Positions 21,685 through 34,400 of a stretch of 64,000 nt of DNA are shown one piece after another. Source of the stretch: Clonostachys chloroleuca (Eukaryota > Ascomycota > Sordariomycetes > Hypocreales > Bionectriaceae); contig JBANAY010000001.1 in the NCBI GenBank assembly GCA_037952775.1, positions 3,038,001-3,102,000 on the forward strand. The letters run 5' to 3'. The notes beneath the pieces are model-generated. The model saw only the letters and a list, made by a program, of their open reading frames with translations, was not told where the DNA came from and searched no databases. The translations under genes were made by a program, and so were the position numbers. Positions within the stretch are counted from its first letter, which is position 1; every line of letters starts with the position of its first letter.

Positions 21685-23580
21685 TCAGCGTTGGCTCTGG
21701 GGTGACCCTCCGCTGATCCTCGTCTGCGGGTTGGAGAACCCATCTCCTGCTCCCCTTGGCATCCGGGGCGAGTGTTGTTGGTAGCAGTGGTCGCCGATGG
21801 ATATGCTCCCGCCGCTGGGGGGTTTGTTGCCGGCGCCGTTGGGCCTGCTCTCGCGCTTGATGGTGGTGGTGACGACGACGGTGCCCTTGGGGTTGGCGGA
21901 CTTGGAGAGCACGGCGTCGGCCTGGCTGCACTCGTCGTCGAAGTCGTCGTCGAGGAGGTCGGAGTGCCGGCGGTGGTGGCTGGCCGACCTGGACGCCGTG
22001 ACGAGGGCGATCTCGTCCATGGTGGTCGAGGAGGGCGGGGGCTCGGTGTCGGAGCCGCTCTGGCCATTGTGCCTGCGCGGAGGGCTGCCGCCGTTCTCGG
22101 GGCAGCCGTTGCCAGCGCCGCCGTGGGACGAGAGGCTGCCCGAGGTGCCGGCGTTGTCCTTGGACGTGACCCAGTGGATGACGGCAGCTGAGAAGAGCAC
22201 TACAAGAGAGGACTTGGTTAGCCGCGCCGCTTGCTTGCTCCTGGTTGGGGGATTGGTAGTTGGTAGGCCCTCTAGAGATATCCAACGCGTGAGAAGGTTT
22301 GGAACAAGGTTTAGACTTACCGTCACAGTTGCAGCACATGAGGCAGACCCAGCCCGGCTCTCCGTTTAACGCCATCAGCACGGTAAGGTTTCTTTTAGGA
22401 AGGGATTGTTAGTTTATGACTCGAGATCAGGAAGGGTATGTCTGAAGAGAAACAGTTTGCAGGGAATACTTACGTGACGCTGCTGATGAGAGTGCAGAGC
22501 GCTCCGATAAAGGTTCTGAGGGCGACATTTTGGAGGTGATGATTTGCTTGGGTTCGTGCCATTTTCCTGAACTTGTAGATTTCTATCATCTCACGTCAAT
22601 TGGGCCGGTACTCGGGCGGTTCGCTGTCAACGTTGTACTTACTCCTCAATGGGATGAGGAACAGGAGGGTCAAGTACGTGTTGGCAAGGGAGTCGAAGGT
22701 GATGAGCGGTATAATACCGACACCTTCCATTCCGATAAAGCATTGCCCTTGTTCCATTCGTACGATTCGGCTGGCAAGTGATGGTCAGCCATGTTCACTC
22801 GTGAAGCTCGGCCAAACCTGGCCATTGAAACCGCATACTAGATGAAATTTAACACAATGACAATGATGAAGACGCTCATGATACCGAAAGAGTTGAACAG
22901 GTATAGCTTGGACTTCAGTCGCTTCTTCGTCGTGCCGCGGATAATGTGCTACGAGTTTGAGGTTAGTAACCGAGTGAAGCAATGCAGCACAGGGATCACT
23001 CACGGCTTTCTCCACCAGGAAGAGATAAATTAACTGTCTTTTCATCAGTATTAGAGACTTCGGTATGAACTTGATGATGTCTTACAAGCTGCAGAGATGA
23101 TTGTTAGTCCACGAGGATTCATCATGCTAAGAGCGAATTGGGATGATTGCTTCAACATACCTTGGTTGTGACATAGCAGGCAAGGCAAAGTAAAATAGCT
23201 CCCTCGCACAACTGTTTATTATAATTGACACCAAAAGCATGTTGCAACAACGCTGTTGTAAAGACGAATAGATACGAATCGATGTTGATAGCGAACACAA
23301 CTATTTGCGTTGTTAATTACAGCAAAGGATATCACAAGGAAGACACTCACGCCAGACGATGTAGGGAAGTCTCGCCCAGACCTTGATGGCTAGTGTTCTT
23401 TGAGCTGGAATGATATATATTAGCTTCAACAGCAAGATAGAGTATTCAGATGAGGTAGCTTTGCGTACTGATAAACGATGTGATGGCAGTTAGGGCAACC
23501 ATCGTAATGAGAACACTCATTACTTGGCCAGCAACAGGTACCAGGACCTGGGCGGTGCGGGTCAATAACATTGGAGCCAT
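21685..23580 (-). CDS. Seven-transmembrane protein, receptor-like, function unknown
   Basis: Ten exons on the minus strand: 23580-23469, 23404-23351, 23300-23161, 23088-23086, 23033-23004, 22948-22839, 22770-22643, 22582-22474, 22391-22321 and 22199-21685. Phases are preserved and the total of 1272 nt gives 423 residues. Seven hydrophobic stretches are visible: VLVPVAGQVMSVLITMVAL; IVWLVFAINIDSYLFVF; GAILLCLACYVTTKL; FGIMSVFIIVIVLNFI; IIPLITFDSLANTYLTLLFL; ALRTFIGALCTLISS; and WVCLMC through VLFSAAVIHWV. After these comes a polar, Ser/Gly-rich cytoplasmic tail of about 170 residues. A conserved-looking LVEKAHIIRG loop follows helix 3. The topology suits a fungal GPCR-like protein, but I cannot assign a class or ligand. 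The 3-nt exon is uncertain; without it the protein is 422 residues, still in frame. Confidence 0.82.
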
Positions 23581-26500
23581 TGTGATCTGCACCCTATCCT
23601 CTCGAGGCTGGCCTGAGGATTATCTTGGATGAGGGTAGATTAAAGGGCTGGCATTGACACCAGGTCCCTTTTCTTCTCAGTGTCCCTCCTTGATTGTAAG
23701 AGATCGGCCAAGCAAATTGGGAGAAGTCTGTCACCACTCCCAATACAAACCTGTGAGCAAAAGTAGAGCTTGCCGATAGCACCAGCAAGATCAATACCAG
23801 TATACCTGATACTGATACTGCAGGATGGGAGACGATTCGTGAGCGAGTATGCGGACTGTTTCTTGGTATGAAACCACCCGTCGATGGTACTGAGACGTGG
23901 TAATTGTAGGATTAGCCGGACTGGCGGCAGAAGGATGAGGATTATCGTTCGTCTATGATCTTTATGTTCCGTTTGTCTATCTTTGGATTACGCTGGGGTA
24001 TTGGAAGAAAAATACAACATTGACAGTAGTAGGAAGAGATCATTGCGGAAGAGCGAGAAGGTGGCGTGCGCCCTTCTTCTCTATATAGTCTAACTGCCTT
24101 CTCTCACTTTCCCAATCGAATGGAACGAACGGAGAATTAATGAGCCAACCGCCTCAGTACCTCATCCATCCTCCCGACTTCAGCCCAGCGGAGACAAGAC
24201 GCAGTGGCGGAAATGCGAGATCGTGAGTCGAGCTAGGGCAGAGGAGCTGCGCGATCCCCAAGCCGCACTATTGGCTTCGGGTCACAACCTGGCCAACGGA
24301 CGGCCATTCTGCGACTGAGACATGAGCTCATCAGAGACATACATTATACACGGCCCCGACTTTCTTCGCCTTGCCCCTGTGGCCCATTTGCCTGGGCCCT
24401 CGCTCAGGCCTTCTCTCTCTCCTCCCCCGCACCATCCACCCTCCAGAGCCTCTAGCTGGCCTTAGTCGGTGGAACCAGAGTCTGCTTCATCGGCAGCTAA
24501 CGATGAGCAGAGTGGGCGATGACGGATGTGGTGATGGCGTCCAGCACATTCCACCCAGCACAATCTGACTTGGGCATGGCAAAGTGAAGGGCAGGGTAGA
24601 ACCAAAGGGCAAGGACAGACACGGAGCTCCCGTCTGGTCGGTGTCGATCTACCCGTGTGTATATCTAGGTTTGTTTCTGTTCTGCGGGCGATGGTGTATA
24701 ATGAGATTGCCTTGGCACGGGACATGAGACAGATAGACTTCTTCCATGCCGCACCATCCCCATCCATCTCATCTCAGGTAAACAGATAAGCGACTGGCTG
24801 GGCTTCGTGCCCTATCATATTTTCCTTCTTGTTTCTTTCTTCCTTCTTCTCGTATTGCTTAGCTTGCAGACAGATGAGCCCAGGCCTTGAGTCTCGACTC
24901 CCGACTCCCAGGACAGGACTCGGGGTCCGAGTCTTGAGGCGTCTGACGAATCACTTTTCTCATCAGCTGGGAGCTCGCTATCGCCCAAATATTGACTTTT
25001 CTTGCGACACCTCATGTCTTGGCCTCTTTTTTTTTTCTTTCCTTCTGGCATTGTCCGATAGCGAGATAGATTCATCAGCATCAGGCCACATCATTGTTTC
25101 TGCCAATCTACAAAAACAAAGGAGAAAATATCAGACATGCATGAAGCTGTATGCATGCACGCATGTACACAGAGATATGGACTGCATCTCGTCCCGACAC
25201 CGTCCGCTGTGCTCCCAACGGGAAGAGACGAAAAAGATGGTCGGGCAAGTTCTTTTCTCCCTTTCCCACATACTCTCGAACTATAATATGAAGCCTGATC
25301 GGCGGCGACGGCTCCCTTATCTACCATAGTCCAACCCGATTGATCTCCACGCCACACACACACTCATATTAGAGTTACCCTGCTTATGTGCGACTTGTGC
25401 AAATCTTGGATCTATCGCCAAATCTTGATCCGGAGCTTGCCTCCCGTCCCACTGCCCACCCCTACAAAAGCGACCACCCACAGGCTATGATGCATGTGGC
25501 CCAATGTACCTGCTTAGTAGCACCACCCCGTTCTACAGATACGCGTGAGTTGCTCAGATCGCCCCGTGGGAAGGGCATCCATGGAGCAAATAGGTTTAGC
25601 TACCGACCCTACGGTTCCAGTAGCGTAGCGGGAAGGGGGGTCGCTTGACTTGCTCGTAAGCGATCTTGGGGAGAGAGCTGGGGGAGAAGAAAGCCAAGCC
25701 CAGAACAGGATCAAGAAGACAACCTCGACGGAAAAAAAAGCAAGTTCGATGCTCCCAAACTCCTGGAGGTCGTGATTGGCGCAAACGAGCCAAGCAAAAA
25801 GGAGATGAAGGATTGAGCCAAGGGCGTGACAGATGTTCCCGGAATTTGCGATACATCAATACGTTGTGCAACACAAGAAACTGAGAAATATAGTACTACC
25901 CATATTAGGCCGTGGGGCCGATGTTGGAAGCGCCTCTCAGACTTGGACTCGACGATCCCCCAGGCGGCCTCCAGTTCCCTCCACAGCGAGGCTGGGAAAA
26001 TGCCCAACCGTTGAAAGACGTGAGCGGACGGAGCTGAATTGGCAAAGTCGATAGATCGAGCGCCATGTCCTCCTGCTCGGAATCCGCCAATACGAACCAC
26101 CAACCTGTTTGTCAACAGAGAGAGGGAGGGAGGGAGGAGCGCGTATTCCTCGTTCAGACGCTCACGCAGCGGCAGAGCAGACGGGCGTCACTGCGGCCGG
26201 CTGACTCGTGCATGATGTCCTCGACGACAGCCGTGGTGCATCTTCTAAAATGCCTCTTATTGGAAAGCCACTAGATCTGCACTTCCTGTGTTCTTCGCCA
26301 CAATCTCAACTGGAGAGACAGCCCTCATCTGCCGGTAGCTCGATACCATTGCCAACAAACCTGGCTAAGAGTACCGCGATCTGCACTTTTAGCTTCCTCA
26401 TGATGCATATCTCTATAGGCAAAAGCAGAAGCCTATCTGTTCATTCAGGTCCAATAACCCCATAGGTCCCCCGGACCTTACTGCACCAATCAGACTGCTA

Positions 26501-27003
26501 CGGGCATTTACGGACTTTGAAGCACCTGAGCGGTGATGCCCGAACCTGGTAAGCATCAGGGAGACAGAGGACCACATGTTCGAAAGAGTAATTCATTGAG
26601 TCTTCGAGATCTATCATTTGTGACCAACCGAAGATAAATTCCCTCTTTCCCTCCCAATTGTCCGCGAGTCGGTCGTTACTTGGTATATATTCGTCCTGTC
26701 CATTCTCATTCCATCCCGTACCAGCCGTCAGTGATGTGTTGTGCTTCCACCGACTACCAAAAACGCCTTGCAATGCTTTTAAATCTCACATCTATGGGCC
26801 CCAAGGTTGCCATAGTCAACTGATCCCAACGCCTTTATCAATTTGTGATGAAAAAATGTCTTCCCCCGTTCGTTGCCTCGCCGCTAGCAGTATGCGGTGC
26901 CAAAAGATGATTATGAAATATAAGAGTGTGGTCGCAGACACCCTTAGGGTATATGTAGTTGCAAATCGGCGGCCTATTTTTTGCCATCTCCCGCATGGCT
27001 CGC
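23581..27003. other. Long intergenic region
   Basis: About 3.4 kb. It holds the promoter of the seven-helix gene (right of 23580) and the 3' flank of the RING gene. Scattered open frames up to about 170 codons have no domain signal. A T10 run (25027-25036) and a short CA repeat (about 25353-25365) are the only simple repeats noted. Confidence 0.45.
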
Positions 27004-28648
27004 TCAGGAGCTCCGCCCCAGTGCCGACTGAGACTTCGTCAGAATACGAAACTTCTCCCTAAGCTTGTCGGCAAAGGGGGTCCCTTGGTGGCGCTGCTCC
27101 TCTTCGGCTGGCTGGCTCTCTTGGAGATCTGAAGCCACACTTCCGCGAGTAATTCTATCCTCCCGAAGTTGCCTTAGAGCCTCCATCTGCTCTTCGGCCG
27201 TTGCCTGTCGAAGCCTGTTGACGTCAAACAATCTAGATACTCGGTTGCGGTACGAACTCTGAAGGGCATCGTGTTCGCCCCCTTCCCATGCCAACGGAGG
27301 TGGCAACGTCATGCTCCCTTCGACTTCGTGGCCATCTTGAGATTCGTGGTGTCCTGGGCGAAGATCAAGGCGGCTGTAACAGTTCAGGGTCAGCCATGCG
27401 TTCGCGATACATCAGAAAACTTGACATTCTAAACTTACCATAGTGGACAGGTCCCAGAGATATTAATCAGCCAGGGATCAATACAATTGGGGTGGAATTG
27501 ATGGTTGCAAGGGAGGACCCTGACATCCTCACCAACTCTGAAATCTTCAGTGCATATAGAGCACCCCATGTCAGTCTCTGAGGACACGTCGCTATCAGTC
27601 CAGACGTCTGACGGCCGCCGTACGCTCTCGGTCCCATCAACTGCTTGGCCGGATTTGAGCTCGCTCGTGTGTGACATGGCACGCGTGGCAGGTGTCTCGT
27701 GACCATCTGTGGTTGCTGTCTCCATTTCAAGATCGGGATCAGGCTTTGAAGGACGCTTGCCTCCGACGAACTTGACGATGGGTATGGTTTCCAAGACAGC
27801 CTTAGCCAGTCCCTTTGCTCGGCTCTGGGATGGCCGATCCCCATCTGCTCGCCTGGGGCCATATCGCTCTGGATAACGATGAGCTCTTACGGCTCCGGTA
27901 ACAATGATGAGAAGAAACAGGAGAGTGATGAGTCCTGTTATACTATATAGAATGCTCATTGCAACCTGCGACTTCTTCCCACCCGCGTGGTCCGGGGGCA
28001 CAGGCTTGGTCATGTCCGTGGTGTTTCCATAGATGGAAACCCTGACAGCTGGCGCTGAAGCCGTTTCGTTGATATGAGAAAGGACAGCTGTAGCTTCGGC
28101 AGGGTCGACCATGGAAAGGATGCTAGGATAAGGTAGATCTCTGGTATTATCGAGAAAACACCAGTTCTTACTAGTAGTGTACAGGACGATGGCTCTAGGA
28201 GCGGCATTCATCAAGACATCAAGCATGGCCAACGGCATGGGTTTCGAGGAGTCGTCGGGCTTGTCGCAAGACATGTAGGCAACGTCGTCCGGGTCCGTGA
28301 TATTCATGTAGGTGGAACTCTTGGCTGATTTGAAGGTGCCATTGAATTGAACAATCTGATAGTAGTTAGCTAGATTGAGTCTTTTGGCGAATGCCATTGT
28401 GCCAAAGACACCCTCTCTCGTACCTGGCGCGAAATACTATTGCTACCAAGCCCCAAGCCTTCAGTCAGCGGAATGACGGCATAGTTAGTGGAATCTGTCG
28501 TCAACTTCATCTGGAGCGTGCTCTCGAGTGCCCATGGCGGGAGGTCGTCTTCGGCCGTGAGTCGTACATCGCGGATATCTGCTGTGACGGTGTTGGCGTA
28601 GAGTAGGAGTGCGATACTCGCTCGTGTCAAGGTGGAGAGTGCCAACAT
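27004..28648 (-). CDS. Membrane-anchored RING-H2 E3 ubiquitin ligase
   Basis: Three exons on the minus strand, 28648-28424, 28355-27439 and 27373-27004, give 503 residues. A signal peptide ([20 protein letters not shown]) is followed by a luminal domain of about 180 residues containing several N-glycosylation sequons, in the position of a protease-associated domain. One membrane helix lies near 205-230 ([18 protein letters not shown]). The cytosolic RING-H2 ligands are C340, C343, C358, H360, H363, C366, C378 and C381. The last Cys codon is split by intron 2 (TG|C), which confirms that join. A helical Glu/Arg/Gln-rich tail follows. The architecture matches PA-TM-RING ligases of the endolysosomal system. 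The substrate is unknown. Confidence 0.9.
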
Positions 28649-30454
28649 CTTGAAGGGCCGGATTCGGGACTCCGGATATCAAAGTTGGCGGCCTCCGAGA
28701 GGGCGGTTCAAGATCCACCTGACGGACACACTCGACAAGGCTCACGAGGCTCAAACTAGGTTCGCAAAACAGGTAGATATTATCTAGGCAGCTGGGCTAG
28801 AGTCCCACATCGCCAGGCGCAACATAGGATACGTGGGCGAGGGAGCCCAGGGATCCCCGCCGTGGCCAAGATTCGTTGCGTGAACAGGTTATAGGACACG
28901 AAGGAAGCGTGGGTCGAGCAATTCTGGTCGGCTGGGTGCGACGACGGGCGGCTAGAGGGGTGCGATGGCGGTGCTTTCGAGGGAGAGAGACGAAGGTGAT
29001 CTGAGATGGTGTCGAGTAGGAGCGAGCGGTCATTCCTCAGTAGGCGATGTAGGGATACTTGTGGAAACCGGGCATCCAGCATTCAAAATGCTGGGCGAAC
29101 GGAATCAGCAGCTGGGCTGGTGGTTCGCTACAGCAGTACGCGCGCTACAGGCGTATGGCCAAGTCGCTAAAGGCAGATGACCTGCTGTAGCACGCTGGGC
29201 AGACGCTACTCAGCGCTGTCCAACAGCCTATTAGCGGCCCCGCCAAGACTGCCCAGGCGGACTCTCACTCCACCGACTGTGATGATGTTTGATTAACGAG
29301 CGATGTCCCCAGTCAGATGTCCCTCCCGATCCTGTTTCGTCAATCAAGAATGGATCAAACCGTTTATGCTTAAATTGAGGGGGCTCCAACGGCCCTGATA
29401 AGGCCGCGTGCCTCTGCTTCTAAGGCAATGCAGTTCTCCAAGCAGTCCATTTCATGTTTCCCCAGGCTCGTCGCCCGCACATGAGGTGATGGTCGACGAG
29501 GGTCGAGATCCCCTTAAAGCCTGGGCATTGTCTCGGCGGTGTCTGGGCATTGGCTCGGCACTCCAATCAGTGGATGCTAACTTGTCTATCATTTCCCCCC
29601 ACCACTGGCCTAACGCCTCACGGCTGTTGACTGGACTGATTCTTGAACCCAAGAAATGCCGACCGAGAGTCTGAAGATGAGAAACATTCAAAAGCCTTGG
29701 CTGAGTCAGATAAGCTTGGCAGATTTGAATCACGATACGAGAGAATGTGTAATGAGAGGCCACAACTCAACTCGGGTATCACAACTACTGCAGACTGAAA
29801 TGAAAGTCCTCCTCTTGCCGATCAGCAGCCACAATGTTCGATAAATTCACCGGCTAATTGACTAGGTGGATGACACGTGTGGATTGGGTAGCATTCTCAT
29901 TTCAAATACCACTTTGTTGTTTGATAACTGTAGGGGCAGTAATAAGTGGCGTTCATACTAATGCATCGTATTTGACGGCCAACATTATCTGTCTACCCTG
30001 TAGCTCTCCTTGAGCCTTGATGTGGCATCATCAGTTGACATGTGGTTCAAACGTCCCTTTTGTTTCATCTCCTAACACATACAACGCTCCGTCACTACAC
30101 TCTTACGAATCGTGAACCTAAACTAAACAGCACATTAATCTTTTCCACCAATGTCGCTGATTCTGCCTTGCTGACAGAAACGTTGAGCTATCATCCTGAT
30201 CATGAGCAAGTGCGGCACTACCTGAACGCCACCGCACTACACGACGCCTCAAAACAACTAGCCATGACGATCGAATTGCGACATATACATGGTATTGGGA
30301 TGAGGAAGACAGACAATGAGAACGAATGAAGGAGATGAATGGGCGTGGCTGAGGATTTGAACCATGACACAATGACAAAGCTTGGCCTACTGAACTCTGA
30401 ATTCGATATGTTTTCGCGAACGTGGCTATCAGAACCCAGCCTGGCCTTGACAGC
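28649..30454. other. Intergenic region
   Basis: 1.8 kb between two minus-strand genes. I see no coding exon or RNA gene. The first few hundred bases upstream of the RING gene are GC-rich and presumably promoter. Confidence 0.45.
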
Positions 30455-31443
30455 TCAGATCTCCTCCATGTCCTCTAGGTCATCAATGGCGGGATAGTCA
30501 CCGATCTCTACCCGTTCCGGACGCACAAAGACGCCATGCTTGAGCTGCGACTCCTGGCCCCAGTAGCGAGTGCCGGAGATGCTCCCGTCGTTTTTCCCGA
30601 CCGGCTCGTCGAGATGGACGCCAACCCAGGGTCCAGCGCCTCCGGGGATCTCCTTGACCTCACCGACATATCTGACCATGCCCCTCCTGAGGTCATCACC
30701 GCCAACTCGGCACCGCTTGCCAGCTTCGATCCCCCGCTGGGCGATCTCCTGCTCCAGGGCGGCAAGTCTCGCCTGCTCGAGGTTGGGTGCGTTTGGGTCG
30801 AACCGACCCAGCTTCTGCGCCTTCTTCCAGGCCAGCACGGAGTCCGTCTTCTTCTCGTACTCCTCCTCAGGCATAACATACTTCTCTACGTCTGTTGTGT
30901 CTGTGTAGTTTGGACGTGCCCCTGGGGGGCGGGTATCTGTCACCTAGTTCCGAGGACGGCATGATTAGTCCCAAAAACAACACCGCTCGCCAAGCAACCC
31001 CCATCCCTTTTGCTCGGGTCAAGATAAAGAGTAGATCATGCTTCTCTGCGTCAAGAATCCGGCAAGCATCGAAAGGAAAGCCTGGCAGCAACCGACTGGC
31101 CTCCCCTGAATCAATGCGCCGGAAAGAGAAGGGGGAGGGGAGTGGGGGGGGGGGCAGGCATGCGAGCAAGCCGGCAGGCAGCAAGACGACGTGGCAGGCT
31201 GATACTTACATGTAGTTCTGCGTAGGGGGTGAGGTTGAAAATAGACAGGCGCGTGCTATCCTCATCAGGGGCCTCGATAGTCACCTTCGTAGTCCCCGTA
31301 TGGAGGCTGAGGAGTTGACTTGAGGGCGGGATGCCCGTGATCGGCTCTAGCTTCGCCCTCAGCTGGCTGATGGACCACGAGGGGGTAATGCGTCGCTCGG
31401 AGGCCGCATTGTCGGAAATTACTTGGAGGGGGACGTCAGCCAT
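30455..31443 (-). CDS. Tubulin-folding cofactor B (Alp11/TBCB)
   Basis: Two exons on the minus strand, 31443-31210 and 30943-30455, give 240 residues, the usual length. The N-terminus is a ubiquitin-like fold (MADVPLQVISDN through TPYAELHV). The junction continues as ELHV-TDTRPPGARPNYTD. A coiled segment (about 105-145) leads to the CAP-Gly domain (about 155-225), with RCRVGG, GPWVGVHLDEPVGKNDGS and RYW, including the GKNDG signature that binds EEY-type tails. The protein ends DMEEI, similar to the TBCB tail reported to contact cofactor E. It acts in the cytosol on alpha-tubulin folding and dimer turnover. The intron (31209-30944, 266 nt) is unusually long for this window and contains an 11-base G run on the plus strand. 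Confidence 0.93.
31144..31154. repeat. G11 homopolymer in the TBCB intron
   Basis: Eleven consecutive G on the plus strand (C11 on the coding strand), inside the TBCB intron. Length may be unstable or misassembled. Confidence 0.9.
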
Positions 31444-34400
31444 GACGATGATGGCTTTGTGGCGGTAAAAATGAGGTGTGTTATTATATGCCTGGTGACA
31501 TGAACAGCGGTTGGTTCAGATGGAGGTTCCTGTTGGTTGGGGAAACCAGTTCCTGGTAACCCAACAGCTCGTGGCCGGCTGCAAGTTCAGGAGGTGAGTG
31601 GCGATCGGAGAGTCAGCTCGTGTAGCCGAGCAGTGATCCGGAACTTTGAGCCAATCGTGTTGTTTTGCAGTAATGAGGAAGCTGGATGCCTGGGAATCGC
31701 TGTTTCTATGGCGAGGCTCCGATCTGATGAGTTGGCTTTGGAGACTTCGCTTGGTGATGTGTCTAGGGGTGGCTTATCCACTGGCGCCACACTCCAGAGG
31801 CTAGGCTTGGACCAATTAATGGCTTCGTGCTACCTGGCAGTGAGGCAGTACAGGGTAGTGGCCACTGAGGCCTGTCTAATCAGATGCAACCCTCAACACC
31901 ATCTCTTGCCATGCTTCCTCTGTCATGTCTATATCACTTAAGTCATGTCTCGTAACGTATGGATGGTGTTCACGCATTTTGCCCAGCGAACTAGAACCAG
32001 CGTCGCGCCCGCACATGTGGATCGACCGCCGATTCAGGGCATGTGTTTTGGTTTGGAGAATATGCGGCACTGTGTCCATGGAAGGAAGGATGGATGGAAG
32101 AGTTTCCATGGGTTGCAACTCAGCGTAGAAGTAAAGGAACGCCAGCCACACACACACATATGCAACGCTCATCTCTTGGTGTAACGCTCCCCTGAGCTGA
32201 TTGGCTGGCGCGGCTCTTGATGACCTACCTCATTGTTCTTGGAATTACCGGCCGTCTGGTATGGCTGGTGACACACTTCTCTACGGTTCCTTTTTCTTCG
32301 CCTCTGAAATCGTTAAAAATGCCCAAGTGCCAAACCATGCCGCATGACAATAAGCCGTAGGTCTCGACCTCTTTCGATGATCTGGAACATGGGGGGCCAG
32401 GCAACGAAGACCATTGACACGTACGAGGTAATTTCGTACACATGGTACTTTGCAGTTTGCACCGACGTATTACATATGCCGGCCAGCCACCGTCGATGCT
32501 CCTCTTATGCCGGTCATCGTGTCCTCATCTAACTAAGTACATGCGTTTGTGGGGGGTTCGCTGGCCTGAGAAATCCACACTATGGGTTCCATCGTAATGG
32601 AACCTCGATCAAGTAAAGAAATATAAAAGGATTCAGCGAAATCTCGTTTCCACCTCGTATACATGGAAGCAGGGAGAATCAATACCGCCTTCTGAGGGAA
32701 GGGGGCCTCGACTTGGGAGCTTGAAACCGAGAAACACGTCACTGATAACCTGCGCCCCTACCTGATCATTATGTGGCAAGGCATATGGATGGAAACCTGC
32801 CCCCCGCCAGCCTCCCAAGCCCAAAAGCTGGTGGCAATATCCCGTATACTCGCTTGACTGTGACTCCCAGAGGGCACTCAACACCGACGTTTGCTCGCTG
32901 ATTGTTCCCGTAACGACACGCCCTGTCAGGGAAAGCTAAGAGCGAGTAGTGAGACAGCGAGTGCCGTTGCAACCATGGACGTACATGTAGGCATGTAGAC
33001 ATAGTGCGAGTGGCTTGGACTGCTACTCTTGCACACACACGTTGCTTTTTCTATTTTTGCTTTTTGCTGTTTTCGGCGTTCACGACTGGGTGGGTGGCAG
33101 AGTGAGAGTCAGAGGGGAACAGACGGTGTCTCTTCCCCCATTCTGACCTAAACTTATTAAGCCCACGCATTTGTTCAGCCAGTGTCGCATTGAGGCTGAA
33201 GGACCCCCACCATCTAGGGGTGTTTCAACAATGAGAGAGCAACCCTCTAGCATTGGTATTTAGGCGGTAGAAGTGTTGGGTTCAGAGCTGATTTTAGGCG
33301 CCTCGAAAATTCTCAGTCGTCGCACACCATCGACATCATCAAGTCGTAGTCGTTTCGAACACCTATCACACTTGATGCCCAACCGTTCAATCTTACTAAC
33401 CCAGTAGTATGTGGGCATCATCATCATTAGGGTATCATAGGGTGCTCACCGCCACACTGCCGCCCCGAGGTATGCGGTTCCTGTTGATTCGGGCGGTAGG
33501 GTTTAGGTTCATAAAAGTTCCTTTTCAGGCTGAGGGACAGCGCCATTAAGAAAAAGAAAACACCAAGCCTAAGCAAATTTTGAAACAGGTTCCCCCCCCC
33601 CCCCCGAGGGGTGTACATAGTAGAGTTCTCTCACCGGTCAAAGCTTCTCCACAACCTGTTGATCTGTCGAGCTGTCTTGATGCGGATCGGACCATGACGT
33701 CGCCCTATGAGGTAAATTTTTTGGAAGTGAGGCATTGTGAAGAGCAGGGGTATGGCATTGGGAAGGGTGCAAGCCAGCGCAGCAACTGTTCATGGGGTGA
33801 AAAGCCACGCCAAGCCGTGGTGGTGCATTATTCACGCTCGAACTATGGAGGAGATTATGAGGAGGGGAAGAAGAAAAAGAAAGCGGGGAATTGACAAGAA
33901 GGGGAAACAGTACTAGGGCAAAGTGAGCGAATAGTAAGAAAAGAAAAGAAAATGAGAGAAAGTAAAAGGAAACAACGAGGAGAGAGAGTAGTTGTGGGAA
34001 CGTTTTAATTAGTGACGATATGGATTCCCAGCACAGATGCAACAGATCCTGCTTTTTTTGGGCCCTGGTTTTCTAGATCGCCAATGGACTGAGATGGCTT
34101 GGGACTACGCACATACTGGATTGCTCACTTGACCTAAAGCAATTTTGGGAATCCGGAGGGGTGGATGCTACATGCTGCGGTTCATGGATATGAATGTGTT
34201 GTCGACAAAGCAGGTGGAGCTGGACGGGTAACCGCCTATGAAAGGCCCAAGATGAAAAGGCTGGTGGCAGAAGCAAAACAGGTACAATGCGGAAGCAAGC
34301 CAGCCGGCTGGGTTGCAGAAAAAGTACCCGTGCGCTCATCGGGTGGCCCTCGAGGTTGGAACCGAGGGAGTAAGTGACCTGGTGCTCGGGGCTTTACTTG

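Noticed and set aside
21665..22381. Alternative 238-codon minus-strand frame rich in Arg and Pro over the seven-helix gene tail
   Set aside because: It arises from GC-rich sequence. The chosen frame joins in phase to seven hydrophobic segments upstream through consensus introns.
30330..30400. Possible tRNA-like segment (GGCGTGGCTGAGGATTTGAACC)
   Set aside because: Only a fragment resembling a B box or T arm. No acceptor stem or anticodon arm could be paired.
33580..33894. 104-codon frame containing the C14 run (poly-Pro start)
   Set aside because: The Pro run is an artefact of the homopolymer. The rest has no protein-like features.
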